Below, piece by piece: positions 56,730 through 64,000 of a stretch of 64,000 nucleotides of DNA; within the stretch, counting starts at the first letter, position 1, and every line of letters starts with the position of its first letter. The notes beneath the pieces were generated by a model. The model was not told where the DNA came from, made no database searches, and was given only the letters and a program-made list of their open reading frames with translations. The position numbers and the translations under genes were made by a program. The stretch covers positions 186,001 to 250,000 of the forward strand of contig NZ_JANBVS010000003.1 in assembly GCF_024586915.1 (NCBI RefSeq), given 5' to 3'. The stretch comes from Bradyrhizobium sp. SRS-191 (lineage in GTDB: Bacteria; Pseudomonadota; Alphaproteobacteria; Rhizobiales; Xanthobacteraceae).

Positions 56730-56839
56730 GAGATGGTTCGATCCGCAAAATGGGAGGAGAAATCGCGCGCCTTACACCACTTTGGGCGCTGCGGCGCAAG
56801 CACAGAGGTTCCCGACCTTAGGGCTAGACCGCCTGAGGA

Positions 56840-56995
56840 CTAGAAGTGAAGCCACTTGAGCAAGCCCATGCCGATCAGGCCGTTGAGGATCAGGAAGATC
56901 GCAACGATGAAGTTCAACAGGCGCGGCATGATCAGGATGAGGACTCCGGCGATCACGGACATGATCGGCGAGATGTGGGCAACGGTCAGATGCAT
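56840..56995 (-). CDS. 51-residue DUF3096-type membrane protein
   Basis: An ATG at 56995 gives MHLTVAHISPIMSVIAGVLI, continuing with LIMPRLLNFIVAIFLILNGL and ending LLKWLHF before TAG at 56842-56840. It has two short hydrophobic helices around the PRLLN turn, the pattern of DUF3096 proteins (about 50 residues). Function unknown. It lies between PPDK and a divergent secreted-protein gene. Confidence 0.75.
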   Translation of the reverse strand: MHLTVAHISPIMSVIAGVLILIMPRLLNFIVAIFLILNGLIGMGLLKWLHF

Positions 56996-57235
56996 CGACG
57001 GACTCTGAATGGATGGAAAAGACGAGCAGCAGGCGATTCGATCGCGCGGACTTTATCCCGGCCGATCGTGGCGGAATAGGAGACGCACGGCGCGGGTTCC
57101 GGTTCCCCACATCGAGAATTGCCGCAAAAATGCCGCCGGTTCCGCGCGGAACGATGGTCCGCGGCCGGCATTGGGAGGCAGGTGCCGGCACCATGCCGGT
57201 CTCATTCAGCGGATCAACATCGAGGAGTCCTGCTC

Positions 57236-57583
57236 ATGCGAACTCAAATCACCCTTGCCGCCCTCGTGGCCGCACTCGTGATCCCGGCAGCGGCGCAGGC
57301 GCAGTCCTACACGGTCGGTCGCAGCGTCGTGGTCGAGGAGGATGCGCCCGCGATCACGGTCGAGCGCCGCCCGGAATTCCGCGAATACGTCGTGCGCGAG
57401 CGCGTTCCCAACTATGTGATCCCGGATCGCGTGGTTGTGGGGACCGTCCTGCCGGAGTCGGGTGTTACCTATTACGACGTTCCCGAGCGCTTCGGTGCGA
57501 CACCCGATCGCTACACGGTGGTGAACGGCGAAACAGTTTTGGTCGAACCGCGATCGCGGCGGATCATTCAGGTGGTTGAGTAG
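57236..57583 (+). CDS. secreted DUF1236 domain protein
   Basis: A 115-residue protein: signal peptide MRTQITLAALVAALVIPAAA then QAQS cleavage, followed by a domain with VPNYVIPDRVVVGTVLP, GVTYYDVPERFGA and the DUF1236 ending YTVVNGETVLVEPRSRRII. The family is abundant in Bradyrhizobium and of unknown function. GGAG lies about eight bases before ATG 57236. It converges on glyS across a palindromic element. Confidence 0.85.
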   Translation: MRTQITLAALVAALVIPAAAQAQSYTVGRSVVVEEDAPAITVERRPEFREYVVRERVPNYVIPDRVVVGTVLPESGVTYYDVPERFGATPDRYTVVNGETVLVEPRSRRIIQVVE

Positions 57584-57716
57584 TTATCGAGACGCATTTG
57601 GTCGCCAACGCCCCCGCAAGCGGCCAGATGTAAAGGCCCTGCCCGGTCCCCCCCGCCGGGCGGGGCTTACTTTTTTGGGCGCCTTACCGCGCGGCACACT
57701 AAGCTGCCCAGTGACT

Positions 57717-57877
57717 GCGCCCTCTCCCCTTGCGGGAGAGGGCATGTAGGAAAGTGCAGCGAGCTCGATTCGGTGAGGGGTCTCTCTCAACAAGTGTCGC
57801 TCGCGGAGAGATACCCCTCACCCAACCGCGCGCGTGGATGTGCCGTACATGCCCTCTCCCACAAGGGGAGAGGGCGC
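57717..57877. repeat. palindromic intergenic element between converging genes
   Basis: GCGCCCTCTCCCCTTGCGGG at the left end mirrors a CCCACAAGGGGAGAGGGCGC end at 57858-57877, with inner GGTGAGGGGT/ACCCCTCACC. It separates the DUF1236 gene from glyS and could fold into a long terminator for both strands. Confidence 0.85.
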
Positions 57878-57904
57878 TGCATCTGACAGCGGCGAACCCG
57901 TGTA

Positions 57905-60151
57905 TCAGCCCTCGATCTTCGAGAAATCCGCCACCGCGCGCGTGGCGCTGCGGATCTCGTTCAAGAGCTTGAGCCGGTTCTCGCGGATGGCGGCTTCGTC
58001 GTCGTTGACCTTCACCTTGTCGAAGAACGCATCCACGGCCGGGCGTAAGCGGGCAAGGTGGATCATCACTCCCTCAAAATCTTCGGCTTCGACCGCTCGC
58101 AGGATAGCCTGCTTCGCTCTGGCGATCTCTCGTGCGAGCGTTTCCTCCTCTGGCAACCGATACAGAGCGCTATCTGAGGTACCCTCAAACTTGCAATTGT
58201 CTCGCTTTTCTTCGATCGCAAGAATGTTGCCGGCACGCTTCGTGCCAGCAAGCAAGTTCCTTCCATCCTCGCTATCCAGAAACGTTCCAAGTGCGCGGAT
58301 TCGGTGGATCACTAGAAATAAATCGTCTTGGCCACCGAGCGCGAACACAGCGTCTACAAGATCGTGTCGCGCGCCCTGCTCGCGAAGTTGGCCTTTTAGC
58401 CGTTCAGCAAAGAACGACAAAAGCCGGTTGGACCGGTTCTCCAAGAGATGATGAAACTCGGCCCTACATTCGGCTAGCTTGGCTTCTATTCCTTCGTGCG
58501 TTGGTCGTCCAGCAAGCCCCTTATGTGCGCGTATCATTTCAAAATTACCGAACATCATCGCAACCTCGACAGCATTGCCAGCAGGTGTGATCGCCGTCTT
58601 GTAGACGACCGTTTGCTCGAGGTGATTCAGGAAGATCGACATCAGTCTGATCCTTAGTCCCGACTCGATCATTCGAATGACACCAAGGGCTGCTCTTCGA
58701 AGCGCAAAGGGATCCTTTGAACTCGTAGGCTCTTCAAGAATCGCCCAGAAGCCGACCAGCGTATCTAGCTTGTCCGCGAGGGCGACAGCCACCGCGACCT
58801 TGTCGGTCGGCACGCGATCGCCCGGTCCCTGCGGCTTGTAGTGCTCTTCGCAGGCGGCCGCGACCGAGGCGTCCTCACCCTGGGCCAGCGCGTAGTACTT
58901 GCCCATGAGGCCCTGCACTTCCGGGAACTCGCCCACGACCTCGGTAAGCAGATCGGCCTTGGCGAGCTTCGCCGCGCGCGCGGTCTTTGCGGCATCGGCG
59001 CCGACCAGCGGTGCGATCTCGGCGGCGAGCTTCTCGATGCGCGCGATCCGCGCGGCCTGCGTCCCCAGCTTCTCGTGGAACACAATCTGCTCGAATTTCG
59101 GCAGCCGGTCCTCGAGCTTGGTCTTCAGGTCCGTCTCATAGAAGAACTTCGCGTCTGACAGCCGGGCGCGGATGACGCGCTCGTTGCCGGCGATGATGGT
59201 CTTACCGCCGTCGGTCGCCTCGATGTTCGCGGTCAGGATGAACTTCGGCGCGAGCCCGCCGGTCTTGGGATCGCGCACCACGAAGCATTTCTGGTTGTTG
59301 CGGATGGTGGCGCGGATCACCTCGCCCGGGACCTTCAGGTATTCCGGATCGAACGAGCCCATCAGCACGACCGGCCATTCGACGAGGCCTGAGACCTCGT
59401 CGAGCAACACCTGGTCTTCGACCAGCTCAAACCCTTGTGCGAACGCCAACTGCTTGGCGTCGGTGACGATGGTGTCTTTCCGGCGCTGCGGATCGAGCAC
59501 GACCTTGGCGTCGAGCAATTTTGCCTCGTAGTCCTCGAAGCGGCGCACCGAGATCGCCGCAGGCGCCAGGAAGCGGTGGCCGTAGGTGGTCTGCCCGGCC
59601 TCGATGCCATCGATGGCGAAGCTGACGACATCCGGCTCCTCGGTCTCGAGGCCGAAGGTGGCGGTGATCGCGTGCAGCGGCCGCACCCAGTTCAGCGCGC
59701 CCGGCTTTTCCGAGCGTTTGCCCCAGCGCATCGATTTCGGCCAGGGGAAGGTGCGCACGATGACCGGCAGCATCTCGGCGAGCACATCGAGCGTGGCGCG
59801 GCCGGGCTTCTCGATCAGCGCGACGTAGAAGTCGCCCTTCTTCGGATCGCGCTGGATCGTCGCCTCGTCGAGCGAGGACAGGCCGGTGGCCTTGAGGAAG
59901 CCCTGGATCGCGGCGTCCGGTCCGCCGACGCGCGGGCCCTTGCGCTCCTCCTTCAGGTCCGCCTGCCGCGCCGGAATGCCGTGCACGGTCAGCGCCAGCC
60001 GCCGCGGCGTCGCGAACGCCTTGGCGCCTTCGTAGACGAGGCCCTCGGCGACGAGCTTGTCGGTCACCATGCGGCGCAGATCATCGGCCGCCTTGGCCTG
60101 CATGCGCGCGGGGATTTCTTCGGAGAACAGTTCGAGGAGAAGATCGGGCAT
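57905..60151 (-). CDS. glyS: glycine-tRNA ligase beta subunit (mosaic base composition)
   Basis: A 748-residue beta subunit of the bacterial tetrameric glycyl-tRNA synthetase, starting [21 protein letters not shown] as usual. It binds tRNA-Gly and pairs with GlyQ. C-terminal DALR-like anticodon-binding text is present ([17 protein letters not shown]). The part from about 58050 to 58790 (C-terminal third of the protein) is clearly AT-richer, with lines near 47 percent GC against about 65-68 percent in the rest. It also uses codons the neighbours avoid, yet the frame is intact. This suggests replacement of part of the gene by DNA from another lineage. It lies 320 bases after glyQ with a palindromic element between. 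Confidence 0.93.
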   Translation of the reverse strand: MPDLLLELFSEEIPARMQAKAADDLRRMVTDKLVAEGLVYEGAKAFATPRRLALTVHGIPARQADLKEERKGPRVGGPDAAIQGFLKATGLSSLDEATIQRDPKKGDFYVALIEKPGRATLDVLAEMLPVIVRTFPWPKSMRWGKRSEKPGALNWVRPLHAITATFGLETEEPDVVSFAIDGIEAGQTTYGHRFLAPAAISVRRFEDYEAKLLDAKVVLDPQRRKDTIVTDAKQLAFAQGFELVEDQVLLDEVSGLVEWPVVLMGSFDPEYLKVPGEVIRATIRNNQKCFVVRDPKTGGLAPKFILTANIEATDGGKTIIAGNERVIRARLSDAKFFYETDLKTKLEDRLPKFEQIVFHEKLGTQAARIARIEKLAAEIAPLVGADAAKTARAAKLAKADLLTEVVGEFPEVQGLMGKYYALAQGEDASVAAACEEHYKPQGPGDRVPTDKVAVAVALADKLDTLVGFWAILEEPTSSKDPFALRRAALGVIRMIESGLRIRLMSIFLNHLEQTVVYKTAITPAGNAVEVAMMFGNFEMIRAHKGLAGRPTHEGIEAKLAECRAEFHHLLENRSNRLLSFFAERLKGQLREQGARHDLVDAVFALGGQDDLFLVIHRIRALGTFLDSEDGRNLLAGTKRAGNILAIEEKRDNCKFEGTSDSALYRLPEEETLAREIARAKQAILRAVEAEDFEGVMIHLARLRPAVDAFFDKVKVNDDEAAIRENRLKLLNEIRSATRAVADFSKIEG

Positions 60152-60185
60152 TAGTTGAACTCGTTGGCAGGGCTGGCGCTGCTGC

Positions 60186-60384
60186 GCTCCCCTCCCCCTT
60201 GCGGGGAGGGGTTGGGGGTGGGGGTCAGCGCGCGCTGGAGGTGGTGAGGCACGTCGTCAGGAGCGCCGAGGACGTTGCTATGGGCGATCAATCGCGCGAC
60301 TTGATGCAAAATGGAGTGGTGACCCATCAGACATCTCGCCCGGAGACCCCCACCCCCGACCCCTCCCCGCAAGGGGGAGGGGGG
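60186..60384. repeat. palindromic element inside the glyQ-glyS interval
   Basis: CTCCCCTCCCCCTTGCGGGG at the left mirrors CCCCGCAAGGGGGAGGGGGG at the right; inner GGGGGTGGGGGTC mirrors GACCCCCACCCCC. It lies between two genes normally in one operon, so it may attenuate glyS expression or glyS may have its own promoter. Confidence 0.85.
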
Positions 60385-60471
60385 CAGAGGCACCGCGTGT
60401 GTTGCGACATTCGACGGCACGAAAGATCTCGATCCAAATCAAAAGATAAGGAAGGCTTCAGCGGCGCTTAC

Positions 60472-61419
60472 TCAGCCGGCTGATGAAGCGCCCGCCCCGC
60501 CCGCTTCCGTGTGCAGCCAGGCTTCGCCGCAGGCCTTGGCGAGTTCGCGGACGCGCAGGATGTAGCTTTGGCGCTCGGTGACGGAGATGACGCCGCGCGC
60601 GTCCAGCAGGTTGAAGACGTGGCTCGCCTTGATGCACTGGTCGTAGGCCGGCAGCGCCATCAGGTGCTGATCGCGCTTGCCGTCCTGCCAGCCGGCGTCG
60701 AGATATTTCCGGCAGGCGCCTTCGGCCATCTTGAACTGCTCGAACAGCATGTCGGTGTCGGCATGCTCGAAATTGTGCCGCGAATATTCGCGCTCGGCCT
60801 GCAGGAAGACGTCGCCATAGGTGACCTTGGCGTCGCCGTCGCGGCCGTTGAAGTTGAGGTCGTAGACGCGGTCGACACCCTGGACGTACATCGCCAGACG
60901 CTCGAGGCCGTAAGTGAGCTCGCCGGCGACCGGCGCGCATTCGAAGCCCGCGACCTGCTGGAAATAGGTGAACTGCGACACCTCCATGCCGTCGCACCAG
61001 CACTCCCAGCCGAGGCCCCAGGCGCCGAGCGTCGGGCTCTCCCAATCGTCCTCGACGAAGCGGATGTCGTGCACGGCGGCGTCGATGCCGATCGCGGCGA
61101 GCGACTTCAGGTACAGCTCCTGAAGGTTCGGCGGCGACGGCTTCATGATGACCTGGAACTGGTAGTAGTGCTGCATCCGGTTCGGATTCTCGCCGTAGCG
61201 GCCGTCCTTCGGCCGCCGTGACGGCTGCACATAGGCCGCATTCCACGGCTTCGGCCCGAGCGCGCGCAAGGTCGTGGCCGGATGGAAGGTGCCGGCGCCC
61301 ATCTCCATGTCGTAGGGCTGCAGGATCACGCAGCCCTGCTCGGCCCAGAAGCGTTGCAGGGCCAGGATGAAGCCCTGGAACGAACGTTCGGGGCGCATGT
61401 GAGGAGGCAGCGAGTCCAT
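60472..61419 (-). CDS. glyQ: glycine-tRNA ligase alpha subunit
   Basis: A 315-residue alpha subunit, the class II catalytic core. It opens [30 protein letters not shown] with motif 2/3 text typical of GlyQ ([19 protein letters not shown] and [15 protein letters not shown]) and HPATT contacting ATP. It forms an alpha2beta2 enzyme with GlyS. The first Met gives six extra residues before MRPERS; neither start has a strong Shine-Dalgarno site. Composition is typical of the core genome, unlike the 3' third of glyS. Confidence 0.95.
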   Translation of the reverse strand: MDSLPPHMRPERSFQGFILALQRFWAEQGCVILQPYDMEMGAGTFHPATTLRALGPKPWNAAYVQPSRRPKDGRYGENPNRMQHYYQFQVIMKPSPPNLQELYLKSLAAIGIDAAVHDIRFVEDDWESPTLGAWGLGWECWCDGMEVSQFTYFQQVAGFECAPVAGELTYGLERLAMYVQGVDRVYDLNFNGRDGDAKVTYGDVFLQAEREYSRHNFEHADTDMLFEQFKMAEGACRKYLDAGWQDGKRDQHLMALPAYDQCIKASHVFNLLDARGVISVTERQSYILRVRELAKACGEAWLHTEAGGAGASSAG

Positions 61420-61540
61420 CGTCGGGATCGGTCTTTCGCGGGTCTGAAAAGCGCGCGGACCGTATCGGCGAGGGACTGAGGAATCAAGCTAAGGGCCGGA
61501 TAAAACGGCGGCCGGGGCCGCCGTTTCGATCGCGGCGAGG

Positions 61541-61750
61541 TCAGCCCGGCCGGTAGGCGCCCGTCGCGGGATCACGGCGCAAGGTCTTGATCTCGGCGGG
61601 CTGCGCCACCTCGGCGGCGCGGGCCAGCCGCATCTCTTCCAGCTCGCGGTTGATCTTCTGAGCGGTCTTGTAGGCCCAGCGAACCGCGGCAAGCCCGCCC
61701 AGCATACCCGCGAAAGCGACGAACGGCGGCATTGGTCGATCCTTGTTCAT
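61541..61750 (-). CDS. small conserved membrane-associated protein
   Basis: A 69-residue protein: a short hydrophobic start (MPPFVAFAGMLGGLAAVRWA) and a charged helix (KTAQKINRELEEMRLARAAEV) ending with TLRRDPATGAYRPG, a tail I know from short Rhizobiales proteins of unknown function. ATG 61750 is chosen over upstream frames that cover the hairpin at 61791-61816. It precedes glyQ in the leftward direction by about 120 bases. Confidence 0.65.
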   Translation of the reverse strand: MNKDRPMPPFVAFAGMLGGLAAVRWAYKTAQKINRELEEMRLARAAEVAQPAEIKTLRRDPATGAYRPG

Positions 61751-61790
61751 GCAGAAGCCACCCCTATTCCCATTGTCGCCGATCCCGGTT

Positions 61791-61816
61791 CCCCCTGCAA
61801 TCCGGATTGCAGGGGG
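61791..61816 (-). terminator. 26-bp perfect palindrome after the S49 protease gene
   Basis: CCCCCTGCAATCC is directly followed by its reverse complement GGATTGCAGGGGG. It starts 23 bases after the protease stop (leftward) and would fold into a stem of at least ten pairs. No U-run follows, so it is either a weak terminator or a protein-binding palindrome. Confidence 0.5.
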
Positions 61817-61838
61817 CAAAATGGCGCGGACCCCGGCT

Positions 61839-62756
61839 CTAGAAGCCGAATCGGGCCCAGATCGCCCGGGTTTCGGCGACGGAGATCAGCTCCTCGGCCA
61901 GCCCCGACCAGCCGAGGCCCAGACCTTCCGCGGCAAGGCTCCCGGCGCCGGCCGCCTTGCGGCCCAAGAGGCCGGACAGCAGGCCGCCGGCCGGCGCCAC
62001 CACGGGCATGCCGACCTTGTCGCCAAAGCGCGCTCGCAGCACCGAGCGGAGATCGCCGATGGCGTCGGCCAGGCCGAGCGTCACGGCGGTCTCGCCGGCC
62101 CAGTACTCGCCGGTGAACAGCAAATCGTCGGCGCCCTTGAGCTTCGTGGTGCGGCTCTCCTTGACCAGCGAGATGAACAGCGCGTGGATCTCGCGCTGGA
62201 TCTTCTTCAGCCGCGCCACGTCATCAGGATTTTCGGGAAGGAACGGATCGAGCATCGCCTTGTGCTCGCCGGCCGTGTACAGCCGCCGCTCGACGCCGAT
62301 CTTCTTGATCAGGTCCTGCAATCCGAACGACCCGCCGACGACGCCGATCGAGCCGACGATCGAGGACGGATCGCAGAAGATTTCGTCGCCCGCGCAGGCG
62401 ATCATATAGCCGCCGGACGCCGCGACGTCCTCGACGAACACCAGCACGGGAAGCTTCTTCTCCGCGGCGAGCTGGCGGATGCGCAGATAGATCTGGCGCG
62501 ACTGCACCGGCGAGCCGCCGGGCGAATTGATCACCAGCGCCACCGCCTTGGCGTTGCGCATCGAGAAGGCGCGCTCCAGCATCTTGGCGACACCGGCCAG
62601 CGTCAGCCCCGGACGCAGCGGCGTCACCGCACCGATCACCCCGGAGAGGCGGACGACGGGCACCACCGGCGCGCCGCGCAGCCGCGCGGGCAGCAGCGCT
62701 TTCAACCGATCAAAAGGCCCCGCTGCATCGCTGGGTTGTGTCAAATTGTCCACCAT
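61839..62756 (-). CDS. S49 family signal-peptide-peptidase-like protease (SohB/SppA)
   Basis: A 305-residue protease. The first ClpP-like strand is VVPVVRLSGVIGAV, then VALVINSPGGSPVQS, then the nucleophile Ser in VEDVAASGGYMIACAGD, and SSIVGSIGVVGG. A candidate catalytic Lys is in YTAGEHKAML. S49 enzymes clear signal peptides or degrade envelope proteins. There is no clear membrane anchor, so it may be cytoplasmic or peripherally bound. ATG 62756 has GAGG about seven bases upstream. It is divergent from a tiny ORF at 62879. Confidence 0.87.
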   Translation of the reverse strand: MVDNLTQPSDAAGPFDRLKALLPARLRGAPVVPVVRLSGVIGAVTPLRPGLTLAGVAKMLERAFSMRNAKAVALVINSPGGSPVQSRQIYLRIRQLAAEKKLPVLVFVEDVAASGGYMIACAGDEIFCDPSSIVGSIGVVGGSFGLQDLIKKIGVERRLYTAGEHKAMLDPFLPENPDDVARLKKIQREIHALFISLVKESRTTKLKGADDLLFTGEYWAGETAVTLGLADAIGDLRSVLRARFGDKVGMPVVAPAGGLLSGLLGRKAAGAGSLAAEGLGLGWSGLAEELISVAETRAIWARFGF

Positions 62757-62878
62757 CCTGTTACCTCGGATTAACCACTTTTTATCCCGCCGCTGCCATT
62801 CAAAGGGCTGGAACAAGCCTTGCAATAGCTGGGGCAATTGCACGGCTGATCAAGTTGCAGAGTGCGGCGGAGGAATTC

Positions 62879-62977
62879 ATGAAGGTCTATCTGTTGATGC
62901 TGCTGATCGGTACTCTCTTGACGGCGATCCGTTTCACGTCGGTAACAGAACGCCGCTCCGAGGCGCAGACACAATAA
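62879..62977 (+). CDS. candidate 32-residue membrane peptide
   Basis: ATG 62879 has a very good GGAGG six bases upstream and encodes MKVYLLMLLIGTLLTAIRFT, ending SVTERRSEAQTQ before TAA. The first 20 residues form one membrane helix, the rest is polar. The ribosome binding site and the composition argue for a real small protein; I know no family. Located between the divergent protease gene and the converging methyltransferase gene. Confidence 0.5.
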   Translation: MKVYLLMLLIGTLLTAIRFTSVTERRSEAQTQ

Positions 62978-62998
62978 CGCCGGATCCCGACCAACCGT

Positions 62999-63760
62999 TC
63001 AGGGGGCGGCCAGAGCCAACGCCCCCTGCCCCTTCAGCACACGCGACACCTCTTCATTCGGCACGCCTGCCGCTTCATTCAGCACCACCCCCGGCAGGAT
63101 CTGGGTCGGCGCCCGCCCTCCCTTAACGGCCCGCACCAGAATGCGGATTGCTGGCTTTCCAGCCTGCCCATGCACCGGCTGCAGCGCCAGGCTGCCGAAG
63201 CCGCGCGCCAGGGCCGCCAGCACCTCGCTCAAGCCATCGGCCCGCCAGATCAACGTCAACACACCCCCGGATTTCAGCATCCGGCGGCCGGCATGCGTCC
63301 ACAGCTCGAGCGTGGTCGTCGTCGCCATGTGGGCATTGGCGCGCGCCTGATCGGGCGAGGCGCGGTGACGCGCGGCATCATGGAACGGCGGGTTCATCAG
63401 CACGACATCGACGCTGTCGGGTCCGAGGCCGGCTGCAACAAACGCAGCAGCATCGGCGGCGATATCCAGCACGGCCACGTCGGCCTGCAGCTCATTGTCA
63501 CGCGCATTGGCGCGGGCCAGCTCCGCCAGATGCGGCTCCCGCTCCACCAGCACCAGCGCGATGCCGTCGACACGCCGCGCCAGCGCCAGGCCTGCGGTGC
63601 CGACACCCGCGCCGAGATCGACCACGCGATCACCCGGCCGCGCAGCGGTCGCCGCTGCCAGCAGGACCGCGTCATGGCCGGCGCGATGGCCCGAGGTCGG
63701 CTGGCGCAGCCGCAGGCGGCCGCCGAGCACCGTGTCCTCGGAGATGGCCGCCTCACTCAT
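62999..63760 (-). CDS. TrmN6-like class I SAM-dependent methyltransferase
   Basis: A 253-residue methyltransferase. SAM-binding motif VVDLGAGVGTAGLALARR, acidic residue in LVEREPHLAELA, and the N6-adenine catalytic motif NPPF (VLMNPPFHD). An N-terminal segment (GGRLRLRQPTSGHRAGHDAVLLAA) matches tRNA1(Val) A37 N6-methyltransferases. Target could be a tRNA or rRNA adenine, or a glutamine. The ATG overlaps the end of the DUF2007 gene by eight bases, so the two are coupled. Confidence 0.8.
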   Translation of the reverse strand: MSEAAISEDTVLGGRLRLRQPTSGHRAGHDAVLLAAATAARPGDRVVDLGAGVGTAGLALARRVDGIALVLVEREPHLAELARANARDNELQADVAVLDIAADAAAFVAAGLGPDSVDVVLMNPPFHDAARHRASPDQARANAHMATTTTLELWTHAGRRMLKSGGVLTLIWRADGLSEVLAALARGFGSLALQPVHGQAGKPAIRILVRAVKGGRAPTQILPGVVLNEAAGVPNEEVSRVLKGQGALALAAP

Positions 63761-63980
63761 CGGGGCGGAGTTCGTGCGCCAGCCCGGCGTCGGTGAGCAG
63801 CCGCCGGGCCTGGAGATTGTCGTCCTCATGCACGAGGATCCGGCGCGGCAGGATGCCGAGTGAGCCCTCTATGATGCTCATGTTCTGGTCGAGCACGAGG
63901 TGATGGATGTCGGCGCCGTCGAGCAGCGCCCCGATTGCCGAAACCAGCACGATGTCGTTGGTCCGAACCAATTCCTTCAA
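63753..63980 (-). CDS. DUF2007 small protein
   Basis: A 75-residue protein with the DUF2007 pattern: MKELVRTNDIVLVSAIGALL, a strand VLDQNMSIIEGSLG, then PRRILVHEDDNLQARRLL. The start is TTG at 63980 with GGAG about nine bases upstream. The family binds possibly small molecules or proteins; function is unknown. Its 3' end overlaps the methyltransferase gene, a common pairing in Rhizobiales as I recall it. Confidence 0.8.
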   Translation of the reverse strand: MKELVRTNDIVLVSAIGALLDGADIHHLVLDQNMSIIEGSLGILPRRILVHEDDNLQARRLLTDAGLAHELRPDE

Positions 63981-64000
63981 ACGTTATGTCTCCGTGCAGG

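Overview
The window reads as chromosomal DNA of a GC-rich alphaproteobacterium, most likely Bradyrhizobium or a close relative. The inference rests on gene families typical of that group (the TIGR02301-type protein, DUF1236, DUF6894, DUF2007 and YgfZ genes), on the many long palindromic intergenic repeats, and on GlyQ/GlyS, PPDK and dihydroorotase sequences of alphaproteobacterial type. No database search was possible, so species and novelty cannot be settled here.

Positions 1 to about 18,950 form an accessory catabolic and signalling block. It holds a MmgE/PrpD protein, a DMT (EamA) transporter, an octopine/nopaline-type opine dehydrogenase, a sugar-isomerase-like TIM barrel, an orphan OmpR-type regulator, and a complete Dpp/Opp-class ABC importer (two ATPases, two permeases and, beyond the regulator, a binding protein). 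It also holds a three-part FAD/[2Fe-2S]/DAO oxidase built like opine oxidase or D-hydroxyproline dehydrogenase, and a divergent LysR regulator. The set looks like uptake and oxidation of an opine-like secondary amine, possibly with synthesis and export as well. Directly beside it lie a LuxR regulator and a divergent LuxI-type autoinducer synthase. The luxI leader carries two overlapping, mutually exclusive hairpins. A tRNA-Pro(CGG) gene closes the block.

From 19.2 to 25.6 kb lie mostly housekeeping genes: Sua5/TsaC, a D-lactate/2-hydroxyglutarate-type dehydrogenase, a GNAT protein, two Nudix hydrolases, a YedK/HMCES-type DNA-crosslink protein and small conserved proteins. From 25.6 to 32.8 kb is a second accessory stretch: a haloperoxidase-like hydrolase with its own LysR gene between two direct repeats, then an AraC regulator divergent from two exported alpha/beta hydrolases, a SnoaL-like protein and a DUF302 remnant. 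The AraC intergenic region holds a 21-bp-spaced direct repeat.

From 33 to 64 kb lie CheZ, an amidohydrolase annotated as dihydroorotase, YgfZ, a coupled tag/HD/small-membrane-protein operon, a tyrosine phosphatase, a DUF2339 protein and two tandem chemoreceptors. These are followed by an AcuI-type reductase, an MFS transporter, an L-aspartate-oxidase-like protein with an unusual residue, a SleB cell-wall hydrolase and PPDK with a histone-H1-like tail. The stretch ends with glyQ/glyS (glyS looks mosaic), an S49 protease, a TrmN6-like methyltransferase and small proteins. Palindromic elements sit mainly between convergent genes, where they may end transcription.

Start codons given here were chosen from Shine-Dalgarno sites and family N-termini, and often differ from the longest open frame.
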